This document shows positions 1 through 9,034 of a DNA stretch of 51,770 nucleotides, in pieces. The position numbers were made by a program, and so were the translations under genes. The notes beneath the pieces are model-generated. The model was not told where the DNA came from, ran no database searches, and saw only the letters and a list, made by a program, of their open reading frames with translations. The stretch is from Lachnospiraceae bacterium. Its GTDB lineage: Bacteria; Bacillota; Clostridia; Lachnospirales; Lachnospiraceae. The first letter of the stretch is position 1. Each line of letters begins with the position of its first letter. The stretch is taken from positions 1 to 51,770 of the forward strand of contig JAILGE010000012.1 in assembly GCA_024697065.1 (NCBI GenBank), in the 5' to 3' direction.

Positions 1-93
1 GCAATATCTGCCAAGCCTTTTTGCATACTCATCGATGGCGTCTTTATAGAACTTTTCTTTTATTTTTCCTACCGTCAATAATGTTATCTGCAA
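1..93 (-). CDS. rlmH: RlmH, 23S rRNA pseudouridine-1915 N3-methyltransferase (N-terminal 31 codons only)
   Basis: The minus strand at the window edge translates to an N-terminus with the core [11 protein letters not shown] followed by [13 protein letters not shown]. This is the characteristic start of RlmH, the SPOUT-family enzyme that methylates pseudouridine 1915 in 23S rRNA helix 69. The rest lies outside the window. No ATG fits; the likely start is the TTG at 91-93, preceded by GGTGG at about seven bases. The gene was found by reading the short edge frame. The family call is firm for such a short piece; the exact start is less sure. The upstream gene on this strand (FecR-like) ends in a terminator, so rlmH probably has its own promoter. 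Confidence 0.8.
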   Translation of the reverse strand, partial: MQITLLTVGKIKEKFYKDAIDEYAKRLGRYC

Positions 94-138
94 AACCTTA
101 CCACCATTTTTTCCATACGGATTTGTATCTTTATGTCT

Positions 139-173
139 TAAAAAGCAACAGATGCATTACTACATCTGTTGCT
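139..173 (-). terminator. Rho-independent terminator after the FecR-domain gene
   Basis: On the minus strand AGCAACAGATG pairs perfectly with CATCTGTTGCT across an 8-base loop, followed by TTTTTAAG. It sits 20 bases after the stop of the FecR-domain gene and separates it from rlmH. Confidence 0.85.
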
Positions 174-192
174 CTTTACTTTTACCTGATCA

Positions 193-2049
193 TTACAGAC
201 CGGCTATTGCTGCGTAGAAATCTGTGTAATTATCGTAATTAGTCGTATAAGTATTTGTAGAACCGCCGATAATTGAGAACACATCTACGATCTGATATTC
301 CGTATCCGATATCTTTTTGATCGAATAATCATGTGTTTCATTCATATTCACAGGATTTGTTTTTGTGTAGGTGATCACTACACCCGAAGCACTTTCATCC
401 CAATTTATATTCGTCGGCGCATTAGCATTAAATGTGTCCGGTCTGAATCCATAAGGATTATAATCATTTTCCAGACTGATAGGAAGCGGTACCGTAACAT
501 TTGCCGTTTTTATCGCTATTTTGTTTTGGTTCATATTTGAACTGCTGTAATTGGTGATCAACGCATCCACACCGTTACCATTAGCATCGGGCACCTTGGC
601 ATCAAACGTGTTTTTCGTACCATCGTCATAAAACTTTCCTACCGGAACATTATTTGTAGCTCCGCCTGTCGGACTCGGTGAAGGCACAGTTGTAGGTGTG
701 GGTACCGCTGTAGGCGTAGGCACTGACGTAGGTGTGGGTACCGCCGTAGGCGTAGGTACTGACGTAGGTGTAGGTACCGCCGTAGGCGTAGGTACTGCCG
801 TAGGTGTGGGTACCGCCGTAGGTGTAGGTACCGCCGTAGGCGTAGGTACTGCCGTAGGTGTAGGTACCGCCGTAGGTGTAGGTACCGCTGTAGGCGTAGG
901 CACTGACGTAGGTGTTGCCACTGCTTTTGTAGGAGTAGGTGTTGCTCCCTTGGTGGCTGCAGGCGTGTTCTTTTTAGCCGGTGTCACCTCTGAATCATCC
1001 GAATCAGTCGAAGGTGTTACTCTTTCCGTGTTTTCGTTAACCCTGTTTCCGTTATCGGGTGTAGGCGTCGGCTTTGACGGTCTGGTATTATCACCCGTGA
1101 CCACCTTGGGTATCGTCCTTTTAGCCTTATTTGTCACTTCGGGTGTTACCTTTGCAATATCATCTTCATCGGTCTTATCGGGATCTTTAACTGTTTCAAC
1201 CGGTTTTGTTTCTTCATCATCCTTATCGTTACCGGTGCTTTTATCTCCCTCGCTGACCGTTTCAGAACCGAGTTGTTCATCATCCAAAAAATGACCGCCA
1301 ACCAGAAGTTCTATAAGTCTTTCCATACCATCCTGAGGAAGGCTGTTATATGCTAACTTGAGTACTTTCTCTTCGGATATGATATCTTCAAGGTCTTCTT
1401 CATCAAGCATATCGCTGGTAACAAATTCGGAAAAGTCGCTGTTTCCTCTTATAAGTGCACTCTCTCCGGCTTTAAATAACCTTTCCACTCCGTTATATGA
1501 ACCGTCGGTCGTCTTAAGCCTTATGAGAACTTCTCCGTGGCTTACTTCGGTTAGTGTATAGTACATGCCACTTGGAGCCATATAAACAGTAGTTCTGAAT
1601 TTCGTTCCACGAACAGACATTGTCGAATTGGGCGTATCAACCTCATACGAATCGTTCGGCCCAAGCTTTGAACCTATGTCATTTAATTCAGATCCTGCAT
1701 CCATTATGATCTTAATACGGGAATCTTCAGATTTACTGCTGGCTTCGAGTTTAAAATGTGTATTGGCATCGGCAAAAACGTATTTATCGTTGTCCATGAG
1801 CATGACCAGTTCCGATGCGCTCATGATAGAAACATCATCACCACTGTACAGATGCTGTCCCTTATATGCCTGGCCGTTGTTTATCTCGCCAACCACGTTT
1901 ACCGTACCTTTTACCTGCTCAACGGCTATGCTTCTGTAACCGCCTCTCTGCAGTAAAATGGCTATACCGATACCGACAGCAACTACCGATGCTCCTCCGA
2001 TAGATATCACTTTTCCCTTTGTTGTTTTCAGAAATGTTCCAAGACTCAT
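193..2049 (-). CDS. FecR-domain membrane protein with Pro-Thr repeat stalk
   Basis: This 618-residue protein starts at the ATG at 2049 because AGGGAG stands eight bases upstream; a longer TTG start at 2076 lacks this. It has a short cytoplasmic N-terminus, one membrane segment (about residues 12-34) and an extracytoplasmic FecR-like domain (about 40-200), with the family-typical STMSVRGTKFRTTVY strand. An acidic/Thr-rich linker follows, then about a dozen VPTPTA/VPTPTS units and a unique C-terminal domain of about 140 residues. FecR domains in Gram-negatives sense at an outer membrane receptor. Here no TonB receptor or FecI-type sigma gene is adjacent, so the role is more likely structural or sensory at the cell wall, with the PT repeat as a wall-spanning stalk. 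Topology and family are seen; function is inferred. Confidence 0.75.
   Translation of the reverse strand: MSLGTFLKTTKGKVISIGGASVVAVGIGIAILLQRGGYRSIAVEQVKGTVNVVGEINNGQAYKGQHLYSGDDVSIMSASELVMLMDNDKYVFADANTHFKLEASSKSEDSRIKIIMDAGSELNDIGSKLGPNDSYEVDTPNSTMSVRGTKFRTTVYMAPSGMYYTLTEVSHGEVLIRLKTTDGSYNGVERLFKAGESALIRGNSDFSEFVTSDMLDEEDLEDIISEEKVLKLAYNSLPQDGMERLIELLVGGHFLDDEQLGSETVSEGDKSTGNDKDDEETKPVETVKDPDKTDEDDIAKVTPEVTNKAKRTIPKVVTGDNTRPSKPTPTPDNGNRVNENTERVTPSTDSDDSEVTPAKKNTPAATKGATPTPTKAVATPTSVPTPTAVPTPTAVPTPTAVPTPTAVPTPTAVPTPTAVPTPTAVPTPTSVPTPTAVPTPTSVPTPTAVPTPTTVPSPSPTGGATNNVPVGKFYDDGTKNTFDAKVPDANGNGVDALITNYSSSNMNQNKIAIKTANVTVPLPISLENDYNPYGFRPDTFNANAPTNINWDESASGVVITYTKTNPVNMNETHDYSIKKISDTEYQIVDVFSIIGGSTNTYTTNYDNYTDFYAAIAGL
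690..918. repeat. 18-bp tandem repeats coding for VPTPTA/VPTPTS
   Basis: About twelve near-identical 18-bp units encode the Pro-Thr stalk of the FecR-domain protein on the minus strand. Third-position differences (GCC/GCT, GTG/GTA) vary between units. The copy number is a likely site of length variation. The antisense strand is also open here, but only because of the repeat. Confidence 0.9.
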
Positions 2050-2094
2050 GCTATCCGCTCCCTCATCATTCCCCAAAGAGTTCTCTCAGAATCA

Positions 2095-2122
2095 ATCATA
2101 TCATAAATTATGTCAATGTAAA
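2095..2122 (-). promoter_or_regulatory. Candidate sigma-A promoter of the FecR-domain gene
   Basis: TTTACA, a 16-base spacer and TATGAT lie about 45 bases upstream of the ATG at 2049, between it and the end of hemZ. A second overlapping TATGAT makes the exact choice uncertain. Confidence 0.4.
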
Positions 2123-2130
2123 GATTTCTT

Positions 2131-3588
2131 TTATTCACAGAACAGTTTTCTTTTCCTGTCTGTCATCTCATCTATCTTACTGATATAAAGAGCCACATCC
2201 TTTACATTGTCGCATCTTTCCATACGGTAATTGTCACCTTCATGGAAGACCCTCTTACTTACGGTCCCGGCTCCCAATGCGACAATTGATTGTTTTTCCT
2301 CCATGATGAGAATATTGTATATTCCCTCTTTTCCATGCGCGGCGTATCCCACATTTTCAAAATTGCCGCTCATGTTTTTCTGTCGATACAGATAATACGG
2401 CTTAAGTCCCATGGAATCACACACGTCTCCGGTCATTCTCATGATCTCATCACTGTTTTGGATGCACTCAATACCGTGCTCTTCTATCCATGTATTTAAA
2501 CGTGACGCACGCTTTATGGCCAGGGAATGAACCGTAACACTGTCAGGTTTAAGCTCCCTTACGCAGTTCATGGTATATTTTACATCATCAAAAGTCTCTC
2601 CCGGCAGTCCGACTATCAGGTCCATGTTGATATTATCAAATCCCGCTTCTCTGGCCATCTCATATGCCGAATAGACCTGAGCGGTATTGTGTCTTCTTCC
2701 TATAAGCTCAAGCGTCCTGTCGTTGAAGGTCTGAGGATTTACCGATATCCTCGATACCCCCAGTCTCTTTAAGGTCGTAAGCTTATCCATGGTAATGCTG
2801 TCGGGTCTGCCTGCTTCGACGGTAAATTCCTTAACAGAGGTCATATCGATCCTGTTTTTCAGGTATGTGATGAGTTCCGCCGATTCGGCAGCTGTAAGTG
2901 TTGTCGGAGTCCCTCCTCCGATATATACACTGTCAAGCATCTTATCGCTAAAGTTATCGGCCACAAAATCTATCTCTTTTTTTAGACATTCTATATATTC
3001 TCCGACGTATTTTTCGTATGCACTCCTGGCAAATGACGTAAAGGAACAGTACAAACAGGTCGTTGGGCAAAACGGTATACCTATATAAAGACTGTACCCC
3101 TCATCGTAGTGGATACCCGAGAGTATATCTATCTCCCTGTGAGCAATATCGATGGCCAGAGAAGCCTTTTCATCGGAAGTAAGATATACATCCTTATAAT
3201 GTCTGAAAACCTCTTCATCCCCAAGTCCGTTCTCAATATCGGTAACAGCTATCTTGGTCGGTCGTATGCCCGTAAGTGTGCCCCATGGAAGCGTTCTTTT
3301 TGTTACATCGCAGAGGCATTTGTACAATGCCTGCTTTAGTGCATTCTTATAGTTCACCCTGTCACTTATCTGAGCTTTATCGGAAACATATTCCTTTATG
3401 TTTTCTTCCGACATAGCCTTTATCTTACTGCATTCCGACATATAATCTATCTCAAATGAGAAACTCTCGGTGTCATATCCTTCTTTATCGGGAGTGAGTA
3501 CCTTAACGTCCTCTCCCGGATAGAAAGCCTTTATAAGAGAATGAACATCATATATAAAATTATCCTCGTTACATTTAACAAAGATCAT
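2131..3588 (-). CDS. hemZ: HemZ-type radical SAM coproporphyrinogen dehydrogenase-like protein
   Basis: This 485-residue protein has the radical SAM cluster motif CPTTCLYC (Cys174, Cys178, Cys181), followed by the YIGGGTPT motif typical of HemN/HemZ enzymes. HemZ is a Firmicutes paralogue of oxygen-independent coproporphyrinogen III oxidase. Whether it acts in haem synthesis in anaerobic Clostridia is not established. The ATG at 3588 is chosen because GGAG stands six bases before it; the upstream in-frame ATG at 3642 lies beyond a terminator hairpin. An N-terminal region of about 160 residues precedes the radical SAM core, as in HemZ rather than HemN/HemW. It sits downstream of apt-rel-MBL, the usual Firmicutes neighbourhood. 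Confidence 0.85.
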   Translation of the reverse strand: MIFVKCNEDNFIYDVHSLIKAFYPGEDVKVLTPDKEGYDTESFSFEIDYMSECSKIKAMSEENIKEYVSDKAQISDRVNYKNALKQALYKCLCDVTKRTLPWGTLTGIRPTKIAVTDIENGLGDEEVFRHYKDVYLTSDEKASLAIDIAHREIDILSGIHYDEGYSLYIGIPFCPTTCLYCSFTSFARSAYEKYVGEYIECLKKEIDFVADNFSDKMLDSVYIGGGTPTTLTAAESAELITYLKNRIDMTSVKEFTVEAGRPDSITMDKLTTLKRLGVSRISVNPQTFNDRTLELIGRRHNTAQVYSAYEMAREAGFDNINMDLIVGLPGETFDDVKYTMNCVRELKPDSVTVHSLAIKRASRLNTWIEEHGIECIQNSDEIMRMTGDVCDSMGLKPYYLYRQKNMSGNFENVGYAAHGKEGIYNILIMEEKQSIVALGAGTVSKRVFHEGDNYRMERCDNVKDVALYISKIDEMTDRKRKLFCE

Positions 3589-3598
3589 CCCGGTCTCC

Positions 3599-3637
3599 AA
3601 AAAATCCCCCGGTCGTCCTAAATCCCTACGACCGGGG
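3599..3637 (-). terminator. Intrinsic terminator directly in front of the hemZ ribosome-binding site
   Basis: On the minus strand CCCCGGTCGT pairs perfectly with ACGACCGGGG (11-base loop), followed by GATTTTTT. The T-run abuts the GGAG of hemZ, so the element either ends the apt-rel-MBL transcript or attenuates read-through into hemZ. Confidence 0.8.
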
Positions 3638-3674
3638 AACATTTATGCTATATTAAATCAATACCTGTTTTTGA

Positions 3675-4307
3675 TCAATTCCAAAAAGGATTGTAATCAC
3701 GCTCATGTCCGATGGTCGTGGATGCCCCGTGTCCGGGATAAACAACCGTATCATCCGGAAGCGGTGCAAGCTTTTCTGCGATGGAATGCTTCAGCTGCGA
3801 AAAGCTTCCCGTAGGGAGGTCGGTACGTCCGACAGACTCTTCAAACAGTGTATCACCGCTGATCAGTATGCCATCTTCTTCAAAATAAAAACAACAGCTT
3901 CCCTTTGTGTGTCCCGGAGTAGCCAAAACCTTTATCTTAAAACCGAGTATATCCAGTTCATCGCCATCCTTAAAAAAGTCATTGGCTTTTACGGTGCATG
4001 CTCTGCCTGCCATCTCGGAAGCATTGAGCTGAGCATCGAGCAAAAGTTCTTCTTCCATGTCAAGGGCATATATCTTCGCTCCCGAAAGGGCTCTTAGTTT
4101 TGAGCATCCCCATATATGATCAAAATGTGCATGGGTAAGAAGGATCGTATCTACCTCAAATCCTTTTTCTTTAAGAGCAGCATGGATATAATCTCCTCTG
4201 TCCGCGGGATCAAAAAAGATCACTTTATTCTGCCCTTCATGATATACAAAATAACAGTTTGTGGCGGCCATGCCCAGTGTCATTTTTCCTATTTTAAGAT
4301 CGCTCAT
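3675..4307 (-). CDS. Metallo-beta-lactamase-fold hydrolase (glyoxalase II-like)
   Basis: This 210-residue protein carries the metal-binding THAHFDH motif (about residues 58-64), a downstream ATPGHTKGS histidine motif, SGDTLF and YPGHG. These are the five conserved motifs of the glyoxalase II-like branch of the metallo-beta-lactamase fold. Such proteins bind one or two metal ions and hydrolyse thioesters or related bonds; the substrate here is unknown. It lies 23 bases after rel and before hemZ, the common Firmicutes order, and is probably cotranscribed with apt and rel. The length is normal for the small bacterial family. Confidence 0.85.
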   Translation of the reverse strand: MSDLKIGKMTLGMAATNCYFVYHEGQNKVIFFDPADRGDYIHAALKEKGFEVDTILLTHAHFDHIWGCSKLRALSGAKIYALDMEEELLLDAQLNASEMAGRACTVKANDFFKDGDELDILGFKIKVLATPGHTKGSCCFYFEEDGILISGDTLFEESVGRTDLPTGSFSQLKHSIAEKLAPLPDDTVVYPGHGASTTIGHERDYNPFWN

Positions 4308-4330
4308 AATCTCTCCGAAATGTTTAAAGT

Positions 4331-6646
4331 CTAACCTGTCGCTCTTTCTATATCTATAACGCCTTCTATGTTACGAAGTTTCTCCGAAATGGTCTTCAGT
4401 TCCTCTCTTCCGGAAACCTCAAAGCTCATGGTCATGGTAGAAACACGATTTCTTCCCATGTGTGAATTGAGTGTGATGATCGTAATTCCTTTTTCGGTAA
4501 ATACTCTCGAAATATCTCCCAAAAGTCCCGGTCTGTCGTCGGCATAGATACGTATGTCGGCAAGGTATTTTTCATTTAACTTCTCTGTATTTGTCTGCCA
4601 CTCTGCAGAAATAAGTCTGTTTCTGTCGGATTCCGAAAGATTGAGCATATTTATGCAGTCATTTCTGTGAATGGATATGCCTCTGCCTCTGGTAACAAAA
4701 CCGACTATCTCATCGCCCGGAACCGGCGAACAGCATTTAGAAAATCTGACAGCAACATCCTCTATGCCCTTAACAACGATACCGCTCTTATTTCCCGTAG
4801 TATGAGGATGCTTTGAGGCATGCTCTCCCACCTGGGCTATTATCTCTTCATCGGTAAGCTGCTTGGGATGGTCTTTTTCATAGAGTTCGACCATCTTGTT
4901 TACGATCTGGCCTTCCTTAAGTCCGCCATGACCGACCGCGGCGAGTATCCCTTCCCAGTCCTTGAAGTTATACTTATCCATGATCGCCTGCATATAGGTC
5001 TGGTTTGTTACTATAGCCGGATCGATGCTCTTGGCCTTACAAAAGGCCATAAGCAGTTCCTTGCCTCTGGTGATGTTATCTTCCTTGAGTTCCTGTTTGA
5101 ACCACTGGTTTATCTTATTTTTGGCCTGAGCGGATTTGGCTATCTTTAGCCAGTCTCTGCTGGGGCCTTTCGTATTTTGAGAAGTGATGACCTCTATCCT
5201 GTCACCGTTCTTTATCTCATAGTCAATGGTAACGAGTCTTCCGTTTACTCTGGCTCCGACCATCCGATTTCCCACAGCACTGTGTATACTGTAAGCGAAA
5301 TCTATAGGTGTACTTCCGGCCGGAAGGTTCTTTACCTCTCCCGTGGGCGTAAAGCAATATACATTGTCCGAAAAAAGGTTCAGATCCGATTTTAAGGAAT
5401 TCATGAACTCATTGTTATCCGACATATCCTTTTGCCATTCAAGGATACGCTTTAACCAGTCGAGCTTTTCCTCTTCTCCCTGTTCGGGGCGCTTTCCGTC
5501 GGAAGCCTCTTTGTACTTCCAGTGCGCAGCGATACCGTATTCCGCTGCCTTATGCATCTCAAAGGTACGGATCTGTATCTCGAAAGGCTGGCCCTTAGAA
5601 CCGATCAGCGTTGTATGAAGTGACTGATACATATTCTCCTTGGGCATGGCTATATAATCTTTAAATCTTCCGGGAATGGGCTTATATATCTCATGAATGA
5701 CACCGAGACACGCATAGCAGTCCTTTACGGAATCTACTATGATACGCACGGCGAAAAGATCATATATCTGATCCAGGGTCTTTCCCTGGTTTTTCATCTT
5801 TTTATATATTGAGAAGAAATGCTTTACTCTTCCGTCGATCTTGGCTTCTATTCCTGCTGCCTTGATATGATCGCTCACTTCGTCCACTATCTGCTGGATA
5901 TAGTGCTCTCTCTCCGATTTCTTTTCCGCTATCTGATGAGCAAGGTCATAGTATATCTCCGGCTGAAGATATTTAAGCGAGAGATCGTCAAGCTCAACCT
6001 TGATCTTGGAAATACCGAGTCGCATTGCGATCGGACTGTAGATATCAAGTGTCTCTCTTGCGATCCTCTGCTGCTTTTCTTCGGGCATATGCTTTAAAGT
6101 ACGCATATTGTGGAGTCTGTCGGCAAGCTTTATAAGGATGACTCTTATATCCTTTGCCATGGCAAGGAACATCTTCCTTAAGTTTTCGGCCTGCATCTCA
6201 AGCTTTATCGCAGAATAATCGAGATTCGCATCATTCATCTGCATCTGCAGCTTGGTCACGCCGTCAACAAGAAGCGCCACGTCATCTCCGAATTCCTGTT
6301 TTATCTCATCTATGGTCATGATGGTATCTTCTACAACATCATGTAAAAGACCACCAACTATCGTTTCCTTATCAAGCTCAAGATCGGCAAGAATGATGGC
6401 AACATAAAGAGGGTGGATGATATAAGGCTCACCCGACTTTCTTGTCTGTCCCTCATGAGCCTCGCTTGCCACCTTATATGCCTTCTCGATCAGGCTGATA
6501 TCTCCCGAAGGATGATATCTGCGCACACGACTGATAAGGTCGTTATAAAGCTGCTCGGGAGCCAGAAACTCGTCAAGTGCTTCAATACGGCCGTCATCTA
6601 TCACTACGCTGTTATGAACTTGATCTTTAGAAACTTCTTCTGTCAT
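4331..6646 (-). CDS. rel: Bifunctional (p)ppGpp synthetase/hydrolase Rel
   Basis: This 771-residue long RSH protein has an N-terminal HD hydrolase with the intact HDVVEDT motif (His102-Asp103). A synthetase domain follows with the RFKD motif (about 327-330); the basic RxKD form is the signature of bifunctional enzymes. Then come a TGS domain (about 430-490), a helical/zinc-finger-like region containing SKCCSPVPGD, and a C-terminal ACT domain. Both activities therefore look intact, so the protein should make and destroy (p)ppGpp in response to starvation. The Shine-Dalgarno in front of the ATG is weak (GAGTGA). It lies 20 bases after apt, in an apt-rel-MBL unit that links purine salvage to the stringent response. 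Confidence 0.95.
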   Translation of the reverse strand: MTEEVSKDQVHNSVVIDDGRIEALDEFLAPEQLYNDLISRVRRYHPSGDISLIEKAYKVASEAHEGQTRKSGEPYIIHPLYVAIILADLELDKETIVGGLLHDVVEDTIMTIDEIKQEFGDDVALLVDGVTKLQMQMNDANLDYSAIKLEMQAENLRKMFLAMAKDIRVILIKLADRLHNMRTLKHMPEEKQQRIARETLDIYSPIAMRLGISKIKVELDDLSLKYLQPEIYYDLAHQIAEKKSEREHYIQQIVDEVSDHIKAAGIEAKIDGRVKHFFSIYKKMKNQGKTLDQIYDLFAVRIIVDSVKDCYACLGVIHEIYKPIPGRFKDYIAMPKENMYQSLHTTLIGSKGQPFEIQIRTFEMHKAAEYGIAAHWKYKEASDGKRPEQGEEEKLDWLKRILEWQKDMSDNNEFMNSLKSDLNLFSDNVYCFTPTGEVKNLPAGSTPIDFAYSIHSAVGNRMVGARVNGRLVTIDYEIKNGDRIEVITSQNTKGPSRDWLKIAKSAQAKNKINQWFKQELKEDNITRGKELLMAFCKAKSIDPAIVTNQTYMQAIMDKYNFKDWEGILAAVGHGGLKEGQIVNKMVELYEKDHPKQLTDEEIIAQVGEHASKHPHTTGNKSGIVVKGIEDVAVRFSKCCSPVPGDEIVGFVTRGRGISIHRNDCINMLNLSESDRNRLISAEWQTNTEKLNEKYLADIRIYADDRPGLLGDISRVFTEKGITIITLNSHMGRNRVSTMTMSFEVSGREELKTISEKLRNIEGVIDIERATG

Positions 6647-6666
6647 AATGTCACTCTAAATACAGA

Positions 6667-7191
6667 TCATTTGCCCTCATATATAAGAGCAGAATCTATT
6701 CTGTATCCCTTCAGTCTTTCTCTTCCCTTAAGTCCGGCAAGTTCCATGAGACACAATATGCCTACGACCTCACCGCCCAATTGCTCTACCAGCTTGATCA
6801 TGGCCTGTATGGTTCCGCCGGTTGCCATAAGGTCATCTACCAAAAGGACCTTCTGTCCCGGTCTTACTGCATCTTTATGCATCTCTATGGTTGCTGTTCC
6901 GTATTCGAGACTGTAGGATTCAGAAACGGTCTCTCTGGGAAGCTTTCCCTTTTTTCTGATAAGTACAAGGGACTTGCCGAGATTGTAAGCAATGGGCGCA
7001 CCAAAGATAAACCCTCTCGATTCGGCACCTGCTATAATATCGAAATCAAGATCCTCGATGAGCTTTTGCATATCATCGATCGCCAGCTTAAATCCTTCGG
7101 GATCCTGACATACACTCGTAACATCCCTGAACATGATCCCGGGTTCGGGAAAATCCGGTATGGTAACTACATAATCTTCTAATTTTTTCAA
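6667..7191 (-). CDS. apt: Adenine phosphoribosyltransferase
   Basis: This 174-residue type I phosphoribosyltransferase has the PRPP-binding motif VLLVDDLMATGGT (about residues 115-127) and the N-terminal PDFPEPGIMFRD block typical of Apt. It converts adenine and PRPP to AMP in purine salvage. The start is TTG at 7191, preceded by GGAGAGG; no ATG is available at the conserved N-terminus. It is the first gene of the apt-rel-MBL unit and has a good promoter 45 bases upstream. Confidence 0.95.
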   Translation of the reverse strand: MKKLEDYVVTIPDFPEPGIMFRDVTSVCQDPEGFKLAIDDMQKLIEDLDFDIIAGAESRGFIFGAPIAYNLGKSLVLIRKKGKLPRETVSESYSLEYGTATIEMHKDAVRPGQKVLLVDDLMATGGTIQAMIKLVEQLGGEVVGILCLMELAGLKGRERLKGYRIDSALIYEGK

Positions 7192-7235
7192 TGTAACCTC
7201 TCCAATCTTACACCTTCAAAAAAATCTTATGAATC

Positions 7236-7264
7236 ATTATATTCTTTTCATTTTTATAAATCAA
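7236..7264 (-). promoter_or_regulatory. Sigma-A promoter of apt-rel
   Basis: TTGATT, a spacer of exactly 17 bases and a perfect TATAAT lie upstream of the apt start, in the 79-base gap after the ABC transporter gene. Confidence 0.75.
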
Positions 7265-7270
7265 CCCACA

Positions 7271-9034
7271 TCAGGCCTGTCTGTACTGGCTCATATACAG
7301 CTGTTTGTAGAATCCGCCTTTTTGGATGAGCGAAGCATGATCGCCCTGTTCTATGATATGTCCGTCCTTCATGACGAGTATGATATCCGCATTCTTAATG
7401 GTCGAAAGACGGTGTGCCACCACGAAGCTTGTCCTGTTCTCCATCAGCTTATTAAATGCTCTGCTGATGATAAGTTCGGTTCTCGTATCTATGTTTGAGG
7501 TTGCCTCATCCAAAATGAGCATGGGGGGCTGCATGAGCATGACTCTGGCTATGCACAGTAACTGCTTCTGACCTGCGCTCAATCCACTTCCGTCCTCATC
7601 CAGCACTGTGTCATAGCCCTTGGGAAGTCTTTTTATGAAGCTGTGCGCATGTACGGCTTTTGCGGCTTCTATGGCTTCTTCCCTTGTGGCTCCCTTTTTT
7701 CCTATAAGAATGTTCTCAAGGACCGTAGCCTCTTTTATCCATGTGTCCTGTAATACCATTCCGAATTTCGATCTTAAGGTATGGCGTCTCATATCCCTTA
7801 TCTCTTTTCCGTCTATGATGATCTCTCCATCCACAATATCATAGAATCTCATTAGAAGATTAATAAGAGTGGTCTTTCCGCATCCCGTGGGACCGACGAT
7901 CGCAACATTCTGTCCCGGTCTTACATCAAGATTAAGATCCTCTATGAGCGGTTTTTTCGGATCGTATGCAAAACGGACATTATTCATGACAATGTGACCT
8001 TCTATTTTGTGTACCTCATTATCTTTCACATCATCCAGAACTCTTGAATCCTTTTCGGTATCCTCATCCAAAAATGCAAATATCCTGTCGGCGCAGGCAA
8101 TGGCATTTTGAAGCTCCGTTATGACTCCCGTTATCTCATTAAAAGGCTTGGTATACTGATTTGCATAGCACAAAAGTGTCGAAAGCATGCCGACGCTTAA
8201 TGCCCCTGTCCAAACCGAAAATCCTCCCGCAAGTGCAACGACCGCATAAACAACAGCATTTACGAATCTCGTGCAGGGATTGGTCAAAGAAGAATAAAAT
8301 ACTGCCTTTTGAGAACATTCCTTAAGTCTTGCATTTATCTCATCAAAGGTCATAAGCGCTTCTTCTTCGTGACAAAAGCTCTTTACGACTTTTTCATTGC
8401 CTATTATCTCGTCTATAAGGGCAGTCTGTTCTCCTCTGGTGACACTTTGAAGCTTGAACATTTCATAAGTATGCTTTGATATGAATCTTGCCACCAGAAA
8501 TGACATCGGCGTAAGCACCAAAACAAGCAACGCTACTCTCACATTGATCGACAGCATCAGTCCCAACGTCCCGAATATGGTTATCACTCCCGTAAAAAAC
8601 TGTGAAAATCCGAGTAACATACCGTCCGCAAACTGCTCTACATCGCTTATCATGTTGCTGACTGTCTCGCCTGCCGGTCTTGAATCGAGGTATTTCAAAG
8701 GAAGCTTTTGGATCTTTGAAAATGCTTCATTTCTAATGTCCCTTACGACGCGGTATGTAACCTTATTATTTATAATGCTCATAAGCTGCTGACAAACGGC
8801 AGATACCAAAACCGCTGCCACCGTCTTACCCAGTAAGACCACGACCACAAACATCAGTCCGACAACTTCTACCGCCCCGGCCTTTTCGATATCCGCGATC
8901 ACATCGATCGCATTTCCTATCATTATTGGAATAAACAGTGCGGAAATGGAAGCGCCTGCTGCCAAAAGCATGGAAAGGACCATTAACCAAATCTGCTTTT
9001 TTATATATCTGAGGGTACGCTTTAATGTCTTCAT
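7271..9034 (-). CDS. ABC exporter half-transporter, subunit with consensus Walker B
   Basis: This 587-residue protein has an N-terminal six-helix type I exporter domain (about 1-310) and a nucleotide-binding domain with Walker A GPTGCGKTT. The signature motif is LSAGQ instead of LSGGQ, and Walker B has an intact catalytic Glu (LILDEATSNID). It overlaps the partner gene by one base (TGATG), with GGAGG before its ATG, so the two are translationally coupled. The degenerate signature is complementary to the Asp substitution in the partner. This is the arrangement of heterodimeric exporters such as BmrCD, LmrCD and TM287/288. The substrate is likely a lipid or drug but cannot be read from sequence. 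Confidence 0.9.
   Translation of the reverse strand: MKTLKRTLRYIKKQIWLMVLSMLLAAGASISALFIPIMIGNAIDVIADIEKAGAVEVVGLMFVVVVLLGKTVAAVLVSAVCQQLMSIINNKVTYRVVRDIRNEAFSKIQKLPLKYLDSRPAGETVSNMISDVEQFADGMLLGFSQFFTGVITIFGTLGLMLSINVRVALLVLVLTPMSFLVARFISKHTYEMFKLQSVTRGEQTALIDEIIGNEKVVKSFCHEEEALMTFDEINARLKECSQKAVFYSSLTNPCTRFVNAVVYAVVALAGGFSVWTGALSVGMLSTLLCYANQYTKPFNEITGVITELQNAIACADRIFAFLDEDTEKDSRVLDDVKDNEVHKIEGHIVMNNVRFAYDPKKPLIEDLNLDVRPGQNVAIVGPTGCGKTTLINLLMRFYDIVDGEIIIDGKEIRDMRRHTLRSKFGMVLQDTWIKEATVLENILIGKKGATREEAIEAAKAVHAHSFIKRLPKGYDTVLDEDGSGLSAGQKQLLCIARVMLMQPPMLILDEATSNIDTRTELIISRAFNKLMENRTSFVVAHRLSTIKNADIILVMKDGHIIEQGDHASLIQKGGFYKQLYMSQYRQA

Noticed and set aside
690-918. CRISPR-like regular repeats
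   Set aside because: The 18-bp units are contiguous, in frame and lack spacers. The 36-bp units at 45264-45418 were rejected for the same reason.
698-1294. Long open frame on the plus strand, Val-Gly repeats
   Set aside because: It is the antisense of the Pro-Thr repeat; the minus frame has a membrane segment, FecR domain, ribosome site and terminator.
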